Source of the DNA: Faecalibacterium sp. I3-3-89
Lineage (GTDB): Bacteria; Bacillota; Clostridia; Oscillospirales; Ruminococcaceae
Assembly: GCF_023347275.1 (NCBI RefSeq)
Contig: NZ_CP094468.1
Location: forward strand, 2,418,001 to 2,482,000
Direction: 5' to 3'
DNA: 64,000 nt
Shown: positions 56,658 through 64,000 of the stretch, piece after piece
Position numbering within the stretch: the stretch's first letter is position 1
How the letters are laid out: every line of letters begins with the position of its first letter
Notes under the pieces: model-generated
Seen by the model: the letters and a program-made list of their open reading frames with translations, nothing else
Told to the model about the DNA's origin: nothing
Database searches by the model: none
Position numbers and translations under genes: made by a program

Positions 56658-58223
56658 TCAGCTGCGGTACTCGGCGGGCAGCTGGTCCATGCTCTGCCAC
56701 TTGGCTATGGCCTCGTCCAGCTTCATGCCCTTGGCCACCGCGTCGCGGCGGCAGGCGTTGACGGCCTGGATCTCCTTCATCTTCTCGCCGGTCAGGGTGT
56801 AGCCCTTCATGGCGATGAGGGTGGCGGCCCAAGCCACCATCGGGATGATGCAGAACAGCACGATGACCACCCAGTTCATGCCGGGGGTGTAGGGGTCGTA
56901 CTGAGTGGGCAGGCTTTCGAGGCCGATGAAGCTCACCGCGATGCCCACGACGGTAGCGGACAGGCTGGACACCAGCTTGTCCACGAGGCTGAACAGGGTG
57001 CCCATGATGCCGGGGATGTAGTTGCCGCTGCGGTAGGTCTCATAGTCCGAGCAGTCGGCGACCATCGGGATGGGCATATCGGCGGTGGCGTAGTATGCGC
57101 CGTAGCCGATGCCGAAAAAGGCGATGAAGAGGATGGTGTACAGGTTGATGGACAGGCCGTTCTCTCCCATGATGGACAGGGTGAAGGCGTCGCTGCGGCC
57201 CCAGAGCAGCAGCAGGACCAGCACGCCGATGTAGCAGATAAATGCCACGCTGACGTACTTCATCAGGCTGGCCTTCTGGCCCTCCTTCTGGCTGGTGCGG
57301 ACGGTGAGCAGGAAGAAGGGCACGCTGAAGACATAGCCCAGCACCATCATGGGCAGGTAGAGGCCGTCGTAGTTGCCCATCATGCAGCCGTACAGCATAC
57401 AGAGGACGGTGGTGTTGGTGGCGATGGAGAGGGCCAGCTTGCAGCCGGCACCCGCCACCATCAGGCGCTGCATGGGGTTGTTGTTCTTGATGATCTGAAC
57501 GTACTCGTGCAGCTTGACCTTTTCGCTGGCCTCGCCGCCGATGCCGAAGTACTTGGGCTGGTCCTTCTCCCAGATGCCGATGATGGCCAGAATGGTGAGC
57601 AGGATAGAGATGACGATGCCCACAGGGGCCAGTGTGCGGAAGAAGCCTGCGGAGGCGTAGCCGCCCTCATAGTTCTTGGCGAGGATGGGGGCGAAGAACT
57701 GCATCGCGCCCATGCCCAGCAGGCTGCCCACGGTGTTGAAGATGGTAAAGAGGGGGCGCTGCTTGGGGTCGTTGGTCAGGACGGTCTGGCCGGAGCGGGT
57801 GCAGCTGGTCTGGAAGGTATAGCCGATGACCCAGACCGCATACAGGGCCACAAAGGCGGCATAGCGCAGGCCCATCGAGCTGGCGGGGATGAGGGGGGTC
57901 AGACAGTACAGCACGAGGATGCTGGCTGCCATGATGAGGTTGCCGATGACCATGAAGGGCCGGAACTTGCCAAATCTGCCGTTGGTGCGGTCCATCAATG
58001 CGCCGATGATGGGGTCGGTAATGGCGTCGAACAGGCGCATTCCCGTGACCATGACCGAAGCGAAGATCATGGACAGGGCCAGCACCTTACTGCCAAAGGT
58101 GGCGATGTAGGAAAGCACCAGCACATAGTACACGTTCGTCGCGCCGTTGTTCAGCGGGAACAGCACCAGCTGGTAGGTCTTGGCGCGGTTCAGGCCCGAC
58201 GCCTTTGCGGTTTGTTCACCCAT
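56658..58223 (-). CDS. GPH-family sugar:cation symporter
   Basis: 521 residues, 12 membrane segments. The MelB/GPH signature FDAITDPIIGALMDRT followed by GKFRPFM (about 64-90) is clear. Imports glycosides with Na+ or H+. Last gene of an operon with GH2 and GH3 enzymes, so its substrate is probably the glycoside they split. The spacer to the GH3 gene has a strong non-terminator hairpin. Confidence 0.9.
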   Translation of the reverse strand: MGEQTAKASGLNRAKTYQLVLFPLNNGATNVYYVLVLSYIATFGSKVLALSMIFASVMVTGMRLFDAITDPIIGALMDRTNGRFGKFRPFMVIGNLIMAASILVLYCLTPLIPASSMGLRYAAFVALYAVWVIGYTFQTSCTRSGQTVLTNDPKQRPLFTIFNTVGSLLGMGAMQFFAPILAKNYEGGYASAGFFRTLAPVGIVISILLTILAIIGIWEKDQPKYFGIGGEASEKVKLHEYVQIIKNNNPMQRLMVAGAGCKLALSIATNTTVLCMLYGCMMGNYDGLYLPMMVLGYVFSVPFFLLTVRTSQKEGQKASLMKYVSVAFICYIGVLVLLLLWGRSDAFTLSIMGENGLSINLYTILFIAFFGIGYGAYYATADMPIPMVADCSDYETYRSGNYIPGIMGTLFSLVDKLVSSLSATVVGIAVSFIGLESLPTQYDPYTPGMNWVVIVLFCIIPMVAWAATLIAMKGYTLTGEKMKEIQAVNACRRDAVAKGMKLDEAIAKWQSMDQLPAEYRS

Positions 58224-58248
58224 TTGCGGTGTCTCCTTTTTTACAGAA

Positions 58249-58290
58249 AACGGCAGCCTGCCCGCCGATTTTGGGGGACAGGCTGCCGTT
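58249..58290 (-). promoter_or_regulatory. Intercistronic hairpin, GH3 / transporter
   Basis: AACGGCAGCCTG/CAGGCTGCCGTT stem of 12 bp with only TTTTC after it. Probably a processing or stabilising hairpin that lets the transporter be expressed at a different level from the enzymes. Confidence 0.6.
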
Positions 58291-58322
58291 GGTCTTAACA
58301 GTTGCGGAACTCTGTGGGGGAA

Positions 58323-61316
58323 TTACTTCTGGTCCGCTGCGGGAGCGGTATCGACCATACCCTTCTTGGCCTTGGACAGCTGCCATGCGCACAGGATGGT
58401 CAGGACGGCCATCACTGCGATGAGCGCATAGATGGCAGTCTGCCACCACGGGGTGACGGTCTTCAGGGTATCGGTGGAAGACCAGCCGTTCATGGCGTTG
58501 GAGTTGACCACGGTGTAGAGGATGTGGTGCATCGCATTGCGCATCTGAGTGACGATGTAGGCATCGTTCTCATAGTTTGCAGCCTTGGTGGTGTGGATCT
58601 TGGGCATCGGGCTGTCCCAGATGTCGGAGCCGGCGATCAGGCCGTCCACCAGATCCATGTACTGGCTGGAGCCGGAGAAGTCGGTGATGCACATGCCGCG
58701 CATCCCCAGCTCGCCGCGCAGGTAGCCGGTCAGCAGGTTGGCGTTCGCGCCGCACCAAGTAGCGCCCCAGCGGTTGAAGCCGGTCATGACGCTCCAAGCC
58801 TCGCCGTCGGTGATGGCCTTGTCGGCGACTTCCAGATAGATCTCGCGGGCAGTCTGCTCGTTGAGCCAGGTGTTGACGCCGCGGCGGCTGGTCTCGGAGT
58901 CGTTCAGGGCCACGTGCTTCAGGTAGACATAGACGCCCTTGGACTGGATGCCCTGCACCTCAGCAGCGCAGATGGTGCCGGCCACGAACGGATCCTCGGA
59001 GTAGTACTCGAAGTTACGGCCGGAGTAAGCGGTGCGGTGCATATTGATGCCGGGGCCATACAGGCCGGAGTAGCCCATTGCAAGGCAGTCCTCGCCGATG
59101 CAGCGGCCGACCTCATTGATGAGGTCCGTGTTGAAGGTTGCGGCCATGACGTCCTCGGAGGTGTAGCACATTGCGGATGCACCGCCGGTCAGGGCAGCGG
59201 TCAGACCCTGCGGGCCGTTCTCGTCCTTGGTGGCCGTCTTGCCGATGGAGGCAGCAGCTGCGGTGTTGTGGAAGCCGAGGGTGATGGTCTGGACCATCTC
59301 GCTGTAGGTCAGCTGGTCGAGCAGGGTATCCCACTCGGGATCGTCGAAGCTCTTGCCGATCATGGAAGCGAGGGTCAGGCCGTTCTTTGCGCCCAGAGTG
59401 GGCATCTCGACGCTGTTGGCCTCAGAGCCGTCGTACTGGGTGAAAGCGAGGCTTGCAGCCAGATGCTCGTTGGCGGTCAGCTGTGCAGGAGCGGTGGGGA
59501 AGGTGCCGGTCCAGTCAGAGCGGCTCATCCAAGTGACACTGCCGGGAGCGTCGCTGCTCTTGTTGGGGTCGGACTCGTCAAACAGGTTGGTGATGGCAGT
59601 GCCGTTTGCGCTGGTGGCGAAGGTGGTGGTGTCGAGGGTGTCGTTGGTCCACTTCCAGACCAGAGACTCGTCGCCGTTCTCGGTCATGCGGCCGTTGGTG
59701 TTCTCGACGGTGTAGCCCTTGGCAGCCAGAATGTTGTTGACTGCGTTGTGGGAGTCGGTGGCAGCAGTGAAGTAGTAGTCACCGGCGTCCACGATGTAGG
59801 TCTTGGCGTTGTTTGCGTCGTAGGTGCGCAGCTCGCTCTTCGGGACAGTGATGGTCACGTCTTCCGAAGCGCCGGGAGCCAGCACATCGGTCTTTGCAAA
59901 GCCGCACAGCTCTGCAGCGGCCTTCTCGATGCCGTTGGCCTTGTCGTAAGCGGTGTAGGGAGACTGGAAGTAGATCTGGACGGTCTCCTTGCCGGAGAAG
60001 GTCTTGCCGGCGTTGGTGACCTTCAGGGTGACGGTGAAGGCATCGTCAGACTCGGTCACATTGAAGTTGGAGTATGCGAAGGTGGTGTAGCTGTCGCCGT
60101 AGCCGAAGGGGTAAGCAACAGTGGTCGCCCAGTTGTAGTCGCCGGCCTTGGCGGTGCCCATGACGACGTCCTCGTAACGGGTCTCGAAGTAGCGGTAGCC
60201 CAGATAGATGCCTTCCTGATAGACGCTGTACATACCCTGCACGTCAGCACCCTCGGTCAGCAGGTTGTACTCTGCTGCGTTGGGGTAGGCCTGAGTGTAG
60301 AAGTTGTACATGGCGGGGTTGGCCATGTTGTCGTACAGGTAGGTATCGACCAGAGAGCCGGAGGGGGTGACAGCGCCGGAGAGCAGCTGGCCCACACCGT
60401 TGATGCCGGTCTGGCCCACGTCACCGATCCACATTGCAGCGTCGATGCCGTAGTCCTCACCGCAGATCGCGGGGTTGAGGAAGTCCAGCTCGATGGCGTT
60501 GGAGCTGTTGATCAGGACGATGATGTTCTTAAAGGTGCCGTTGTCTTTCAGAGCCTTCAGGTTCTGGAGCAGCTCGATCTCCTCAGCAGACAGGGCGAGG
60601 TAGTTGCCGTCGCCCTCCTGACCGGAGATCCAGCTGTCGTTGGTGCCGTTGGCGCCGCTGGGGAGGTCTGCGCCCTCGCCGCCGGAGCGGGAGAGGACCA
60701 CGATGGCAGCGTCGCCGTACTCGGCAAAGCTGCTCTCAGCGCTGGACAGAGCGCTCCAGGGAGCCTCGTTGACCGCATACTGGGTGTTGGCTTCCAGCGT
60801 ATCGGAGATGGAAGCAGGGGTCATGCGGCTGTACTTGCTCATCATGCTGTCGGACTTGTACAGGTCCCACAGGGTCTGGTTGATGGTGATGCCCTGAGCC
60901 TCCAGAGCGTCCTTCAGGCTGGGGGCCTTGCTGGTATCGACCGAGCCGGAACCGGTGCCGCCGTACATCAGGTCCACGGAACCGTGGCCGAACAGGCTGA
61001 CCTTAGCGCCGCTTGCCAGAGGCAGGGCGTTGTTCTCGTTCTTCAGCAGGGCAGCGCCCTCGGCCTCGACCGTCGCGCACAGTTCGGCCTCGTAAGCCTC
61101 GCGCTCCTCATCGGAAGCAAAGCCCTTCTTGAAGTATTCGGTATCTCCGGTGGTTTCGCCCTTGATGATCTTGTAGGTAGATGCATTCAGGGCGACGTTG
61201 AGGGTGGTGGCGTACTGGTTTGCGATGATGTTGCCCACGATGGCAGCGACGGTCAGGATGGCCGTCAGACCGGTGAGAACAGACCACAGCCGTACTTTCG
61301 GTTTGGTGTTTTTCAC
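58323..61316 (-). CDS. Membrane-anchored GH3 beta-glycosidase, permuted domain order
   Basis: 997 residues. One N-terminal membrane helix (about 12-32) and one C-terminal helix (about 958-979). The alpha/beta sandwich half (about 80-360: GHGSVDLMYGGTGSGSVD, WIGDVGQTG) and an Fn3-like segment (about 420-510) precede the TIM barrel (about 620-930), reversed relative to classical GH3. The nucleophile is D879 in MCITDFSG; KHVALND is also present. The arrangement resembles the minority of GH3 enzymes with swapped halves. Probably acts outside the cell on beta-glucosides or related glycosides. Confidence 0.85.
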   Translation of the reverse strand: MKNTKPKVRLWSVLTGLTAILTVAAIVGNIIANQYATTLNVALNASTYKIIKGETTGDTEYFKKGFASDEEREAYEAELCATVEAEGAALLKNENNALPLASGAKVSLFGHGSVDLMYGGTGSGSVDTSKAPSLKDALEAQGITINQTLWDLYKSDSMMSKYSRMTPASISDTLEANTQYAVNEAPWSALSSAESSFAEYGDAAIVVLSRSGGEGADLPSGANGTNDSWISGQEGDGNYLALSAEEIELLQNLKALKDNGTFKNIIVLINSSNAIELDFLNPAICGEDYGIDAAMWIGDVGQTGINGVGQLLSGAVTPSGSLVDTYLYDNMANPAMYNFYTQAYPNAAEYNLLTEGADVQGMYSVYQEGIYLGYRYFETRYEDVVMGTAKAGDYNWATTVAYPFGYGDSYTTFAYSNFNVTESDDAFTVTLKVTNAGKTFSGKETVQIYFQSPYTAYDKANGIEKAAAELCGFAKTDVLAPGASEDVTITVPKSELRTYDANNAKTYIVDAGDYYFTAATDSHNAVNNILAAKGYTVENTNGRMTENGDESLVWKWTNDTLDTTTFATSANGTAITNLFDESDPNKSSDAPGSVTWMSRSDWTGTFPTAPAQLTANEHLAASLAFTQYDGSEANSVEMPTLGAKNGLTLASMIGKSFDDPEWDTLLDQLTYSEMVQTITLGFHNTAAAASIGKTATKDENGPQGLTAALTGGASAMCYTSEDVMAATFNTDLINEVGRCIGEDCLAMGYSGLYGPGINMHRTAYSGRNFEYYSEDPFVAGTICAAEVQGIQSKGVYVYLKHVALNDSETSRRGVNTWLNEQTAREIYLEVADKAITDGEAWSVMTGFNRWGATWCGANANLLTGYLRGELGMRGMCITDFSGSSQYMDLVDGLIAGSDIWDSPMPKIHTTKAANYENDAYIVTQMRNAMHHILYTVVNSNAMNGWSSTDTLKTVTPWWQTAIYALIAVMAVLTILCAWQLSKAKKGMVDTAPAADQK

Positions 61317-61379
61317 GGATTCTCCTCCTTATTTTCTATACAACAACCGCCAACCGGCGGAATGTTTCACGGAACATTA

Positions 61380-63299
61380 TCAGACCCAGTTCGCGCTCTT
61401 GGATTTGGTCTTGACCAGCTTGTAGCTGGGGTTCGGGGTGTCCACATGGCGGAAGGACGCGGTATCGATGGAGTCCCCGGCCACGGCCTTGACCTCGATG
61501 TTGCCGGTGAGCGGCACACGGAACCGGAAGACGTGCTCGCCCGTCTGCTCCGAGAGCTTCTTCCCGTTGCAGTAGAGGGCGACGGACTTCTGGTTGGAGT
61601 AGACCTTGACCTCGATCTCGCTCTCGGTGCGGTCGGTGAACCGCTTGGAGCAGATGTGGACGAAATTCTCTTCGCTCCACCATGCTTTATAAAGGTAGAA
61701 GCTGTCCTTCTTGGTCTTCCGGTCGAAGGTGACGAGGCCCTTGTGGTTCATGCCCGGCTCACCGCCCTGATCGCGGGCGTCGGCTGCAAAGTCGAACATA
61801 TTCCAGACGTGGGTGGCCCACATCCACTTATGCCGGTCGAAGCAGCGGAGCATATATTCGTGGTAGACAGCCTGATACTCCTCGGTGTGATCGCCGCGGC
61901 GGGGCTTCGCGCTGTGGAGGTTCGGCATACCCTCGGCACCGTACTCGGAGAAGCCCAGCGGACGGTCGGGGTAGACCAGATGGAAGAAGTCCATCCACAG
62001 GTCGTTCAGGAACAGGCCCGGCACATACCAGCCGAGGTAGAGGTTCCAGCTGACGAGGTCGGTGATGTGGGCCACCGGGTTGAAGGGGCCGCACATGGCA
62101 TAGCAGGCCAGCGTGGTCAGGCGGGTGGAGTCCATCTTGTGGCACAGGTCGTTCAGCTCCCGGTGATTGTCGAGCATATCGGCCTTGTCCTTGGTGGAGA
62201 TGGTGATTTCATTGGAGACGCCCCAGCAGACGATGCAGGGGTGGTTGTAGTTCTGGCAGATCAGCTCTTTCATCTGGCTGATGGTGTTGGCACGGCCATT
62301 GGGCAGATGCTCGGAAATATAGGGGATCTCCGCCCAGACCACCATGCCGTACTGGTCACAGAGGTCGTAGAAGTACTGGTCGTGCTGGTAATGGGCCAGA
62401 CGGACGGTGTTCGCACCCAGCTCCCGGATGAGGGCCATATCCTCGTCGTGCATCGCGCGGGTGATGGCATTGCCTACGCCCTTGCGGTCCTGATGGCGGG
62501 AGACGCCGTGGAGCGGGTAGGGACGGCCATTGAGGAAGAAGCCGTTCTTGGCGTCCACCGAGAAGGTGCGCAGGCCTACGCGGTTGGACACTTCATCCAC
62601 CACCCTGCCGTCCCGGCTCAGGCGGACGACGCAGGTGTAGAGGTAGGGGTCCTTCACGCCGTCCCAGAGGTGGGGCGTCTCGAGGTGGAGCTTGGCGTCT
62701 GCACCCTCGGCGGTGGCGACAATGTTTCCGGCCGCATCCAGCAGCTCAACGGAGAGGACGCCCTCGCCCTCGACCAAGGTCTCGACCCGGATGTCGGCCT
62801 TGCCGTCCTTGAGGGCCGGGGTGATCTTCACGCCGGTGTCGCCGAAGTGTCCCAGCGCGATGTGGTCTTTCGGGACCACCATCAGGCTGACGTCGCGGTA
62901 GATGCCGCCGTAGAAGGTAAAGTCGGCCTTCTGGGGGTAGATGCGGTCGTTGATGCTGTTGTCCACCTCGACGGTAAGACGGTTATCCTTTTCCAGCAGC
63001 TCAGAGATGTGGACACGGAAGGTGGAGTAGCCGCCATCGTGGGCGCAGATGGTCCTGCCGTTCAGCAGGACCTTGGCGCTGGAGTTGACGCCCTCGAACT
63101 GGAGCCAGACCTGCTGCGAAGCCGCGTCGAACGCCGGGGCGGCGAAGGCAGTGCTGTAGGTGCAGGTGCCGCGCCAGTAGTCGTTGCCGCCGTCCTGACC
63201 GTCCTTCGCGTTCCATGTGTGGGGCAGCACGACGGCTGCCGTGGAGCCGTCCGGCCCGGTGAACTGCCAGTTCTGCATAAGCTTGGCAATGCTTCGCAT
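61380..63299 (-). CDS. GH2 glycoside hydrolase (beta-galactosidase or beta-glucuronidase type)
   Basis: 639 residues. Sugar-binding jelly roll, Ig-like domain, then the TIM barrel with acid/base Glu in WGVSNEI (about 365) and nucleophile Glu in GFSEYGAEG (about 453). HGVSRHQD and NHKGLVTFDR are present; the latter contains the N-x-K pattern used by beta-glucuronidases, but similar segments occur in beta-galactosidases, so substrate stays open. No signal peptide, so it works inside the cell. First gene of the operon. Confidence 0.88.
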   Translation of the reverse strand: MRSIAKLMQNWQFTGPDGSTAAVVLPHTWNAKDGQDGGNDYWRGTCTYSTAFAAPAFDAASQQVWLQFEGVNSSAKVLLNGRTICAHDGGYSTFRVHISELLEKDNRLTVEVDNSINDRIYPQKADFTFYGGIYRDVSLMVVPKDHIALGHFGDTGVKITPALKDGKADIRVETLVEGEGVLSVELLDAAGNIVATAEGADAKLHLETPHLWDGVKDPYLYTCVVRLSRDGRVVDEVSNRVGLRTFSVDAKNGFFLNGRPYPLHGVSRHQDRKGVGNAITRAMHDEDMALIRELGANTVRLAHYQHDQYFYDLCDQYGMVVWAEIPYISEHLPNGRANTISQMKELICQNYNHPCIVCWGVSNEITISTKDKADMLDNHRELNDLCHKMDSTRLTTLACYAMCGPFNPVAHITDLVSWNLYLGWYVPGLFLNDLWMDFFHLVYPDRPLGFSEYGAEGMPNLHSAKPRRGDHTEEYQAVYHEYMLRCFDRHKWMWATHVWNMFDFAADARDQGGEPGMNHKGLVTFDRKTKKDSFYLYKAWWSEENFVHICSKRFTDRTESEIEVKVYSNQKSVALYCNGKKLSEQTGEHVFRFRVPLTGNIEVKAVAGDSIDTASFRHVDTPNPSYKLVKTKSKSANWV

Positions 63300-63365
63300 T
63301 CGTTTTCCTCCCGTGTGTATCGTGGTGTTTTCTCTGTTGTGCGGTCGTTTTTTGATTTCGCTATT

Positions 63366-63403
63366 ATTTTATCAAAGACTTTTTCTTTCGCAAGAGCGTT
63401 GCG
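63366..63403 (-). promoter_or_regulatory. Promoter and LacI-type operator of the GH2-GH3-GPH operon
   Basis: TTGCGA (63393-63388) and TAAAAT (63371-63366), 16-nt spacing. The -35 lies in a CGCAA-GAGCG-TTGCG inverted repeat (63389-63403), the form of a LacI-family operator. No regulator gene of that family is in the window. Confidence 0.65.
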
Positions 63404-63583
63404 ATAATCGGTCGGATGGCGGGGATATTCGGTTTTGCGCCGCCAAATCAAAACTAATATATTTGTGCATCTCTCACAAATAGATGGATACAACAAAGAA
63501 AGAGACCGCCCCACATTTATTTTGTGAGACGGTCTTAAACCTCTTCGCTACGCCTGCGGCGTGGGGCAGGCTCTCCCTCATAC

Positions 63584-63714
63584 AACCTCTCAGTCTGCTT
63601 CGCAGACAGCTCCCCTTGTAGGGGAGCCTCTGGCGAAGAGACGAAGCTTTGCGGAATGCCAAGGCCTCTCCTCGATAGGAGAGGTGGCAGCGCGTCAGCG
63701 CTGACGGAGAGGTT
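63584..63714. repeat. Dispersed palindromic repeat, second copy
   Basis: 131 bp, the inverted counterpart of 30231-30365, matching over almost its whole length. AACCTCTCAGTC and GACGGAGAGGTT ends. It abuts the stop codon of the kinase downstream, so the last base pair of the element is next to that stop. A related arm begins at 63537. Confidence 0.85.
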
Positions 63715-64000
63715 ACTTCCCCTGCGGAAAAATGATCTTCACCGCAAAGAAACCGTTCTGGCTCTCGGTGGTCAGAGTACCTTTATATTTCTGGACGATG
63801 CGGTTCGTCACTTTGACGGCGTAGTGGGTGGCGCGGGTGTCGGCGGCCTCCGGCGGACGGTCGGGGCTGATGATGTTCACCACCACGAAGCTCTGACGGG
63901 TGCAGACCAGCAGGTCGATGCAGCGGCGCTCCGGCTCGGGCACCTGCACGGCGCTCTCGATGGCGTGGTCGAGCATATTGGCAAAGAGGGCGTAGAGGTC
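63713..64000 (-). CDS. GHKL histidine kinase, 3' part (runs off the window)
   Basis: The last 95 residues of a sensor kinase: DLYALFANMLDHAIESA is the ATP-binding N-box (usual form NLLDNAIEA; here the second Asn is His), followed by the IDLLVCTRQSFVVVNI strand and the G-region. Typical of AgrC-like kinases. The 5' part and any partner regulator lie outside the window. Confidence 0.85.
   Translation of the reverse strand, partial: DLYALFANMLDHAIESAVQVPEPERRCIDLLVCTRQSFVVVNIISPDRPPEAADTRATHYAVKVTNRIVQKYKGTLTTESQNGFFAVKIIFPQGK

Noticed and set aside
58302..63407. A 1701-codon open frame on the plus strand across the GH2-GH3 region
   Set aside because: It is the antisense of two well-recognised glycosidases and the transporter; its composition (Val/Gly/Asp/Leu-rich) is what the reverse strand of G/C-rich genes gives. 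Other long plus-strand frames opposite cls, atpD, glgB and NFACT were rejected for the same reason.

Overview
The window is a GC-rich Gram-positive chromosome segment whose content and gene order point to the Oscillospiraceae/Ruminococcaceae, most likely Faecalibacterium. The pointers are a classical S10-spc ribosomal cluster ending secY-adk-map, a zinc-ribbon S14, an ATP synthase with a sodium-type c subunit, a glgB-glgC-glgD-glgA glycogen operon, acetate kinase, and gut-type GH2/GH3 glycosidases. The genus is an inference; no rRNA is present.

Layout: 1-12,540 is the ribosomal protein operon (rpsJ to map, minus strand) with its own promoter and a leader of about 345 nt. 12,700-16,400 is a minus-strand housekeeping operon (DUF1858 protein, TrmK, Nif3-like, RqcH/NFACT). 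16,440-17,080 is a non-coding imperfect inverted repeat. 17,160-18,953 holds a zinc-ribbon protein and ackA. 19,180-25,303 (plus strand) holds tmcAL, a GltD-like oxidoreductase, a DUF1538 membrane protein with a PII-like partner, and a YitT protein. 25,350-28,349 holds cardiolipin synthase, a C39-like peptidase and udk. 28,410-35,975 is the complete atp operon, interrupted by two palindromic repeat insertions. 36,198-43,226 holds a lipoprotein gene with a homopolymer in its promoter, then the glycogen operon.

43,400-49,050 is the most accessory stretch: a G5/3D-domain surface protein with a structured leader, a phage baseplate-like gene plus an SPP1-type holin, a second lipoprotein, a 63-aa membrane peptide with an attenuator, and a 32-aa hydrophobic peptide gene facing a convergent short RNA. 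That last pair has every landmark of an Fst-type type I toxin-antitoxin locus. Next to it, the 3' end of rpsI is duplicated in a way that resembles an attachment-site scar. 49,051-54,600 returns to housekeeping genes (rpsI, rplM, a TtcA-like enzyme, alr, lepA). At about 54,997 a 5' fragment of a glycosyltransferase is joined head-on to a 3'-truncated Wzz-like gene, a scar of a lost or rearranged polysaccharide locus. 56,658-63,299 is a GH2-GH3-GPH transporter operon with a LacI-like operator. The window ends in the 3' part of a GHKL histidine kinase.

How the parts connect: the ribosomal and atp operons are core growth functions. The glycogen operon and the glycoside operon store and harvest carbohydrate, and ackA gives substrate-level ATP. 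Dispersed palindromic repeats (AACCTCTC...GAGAGGTT) recur between genes and in places act as, or lie inside, transcription terminators. All annotation is from reading the sequence; no database search was run.
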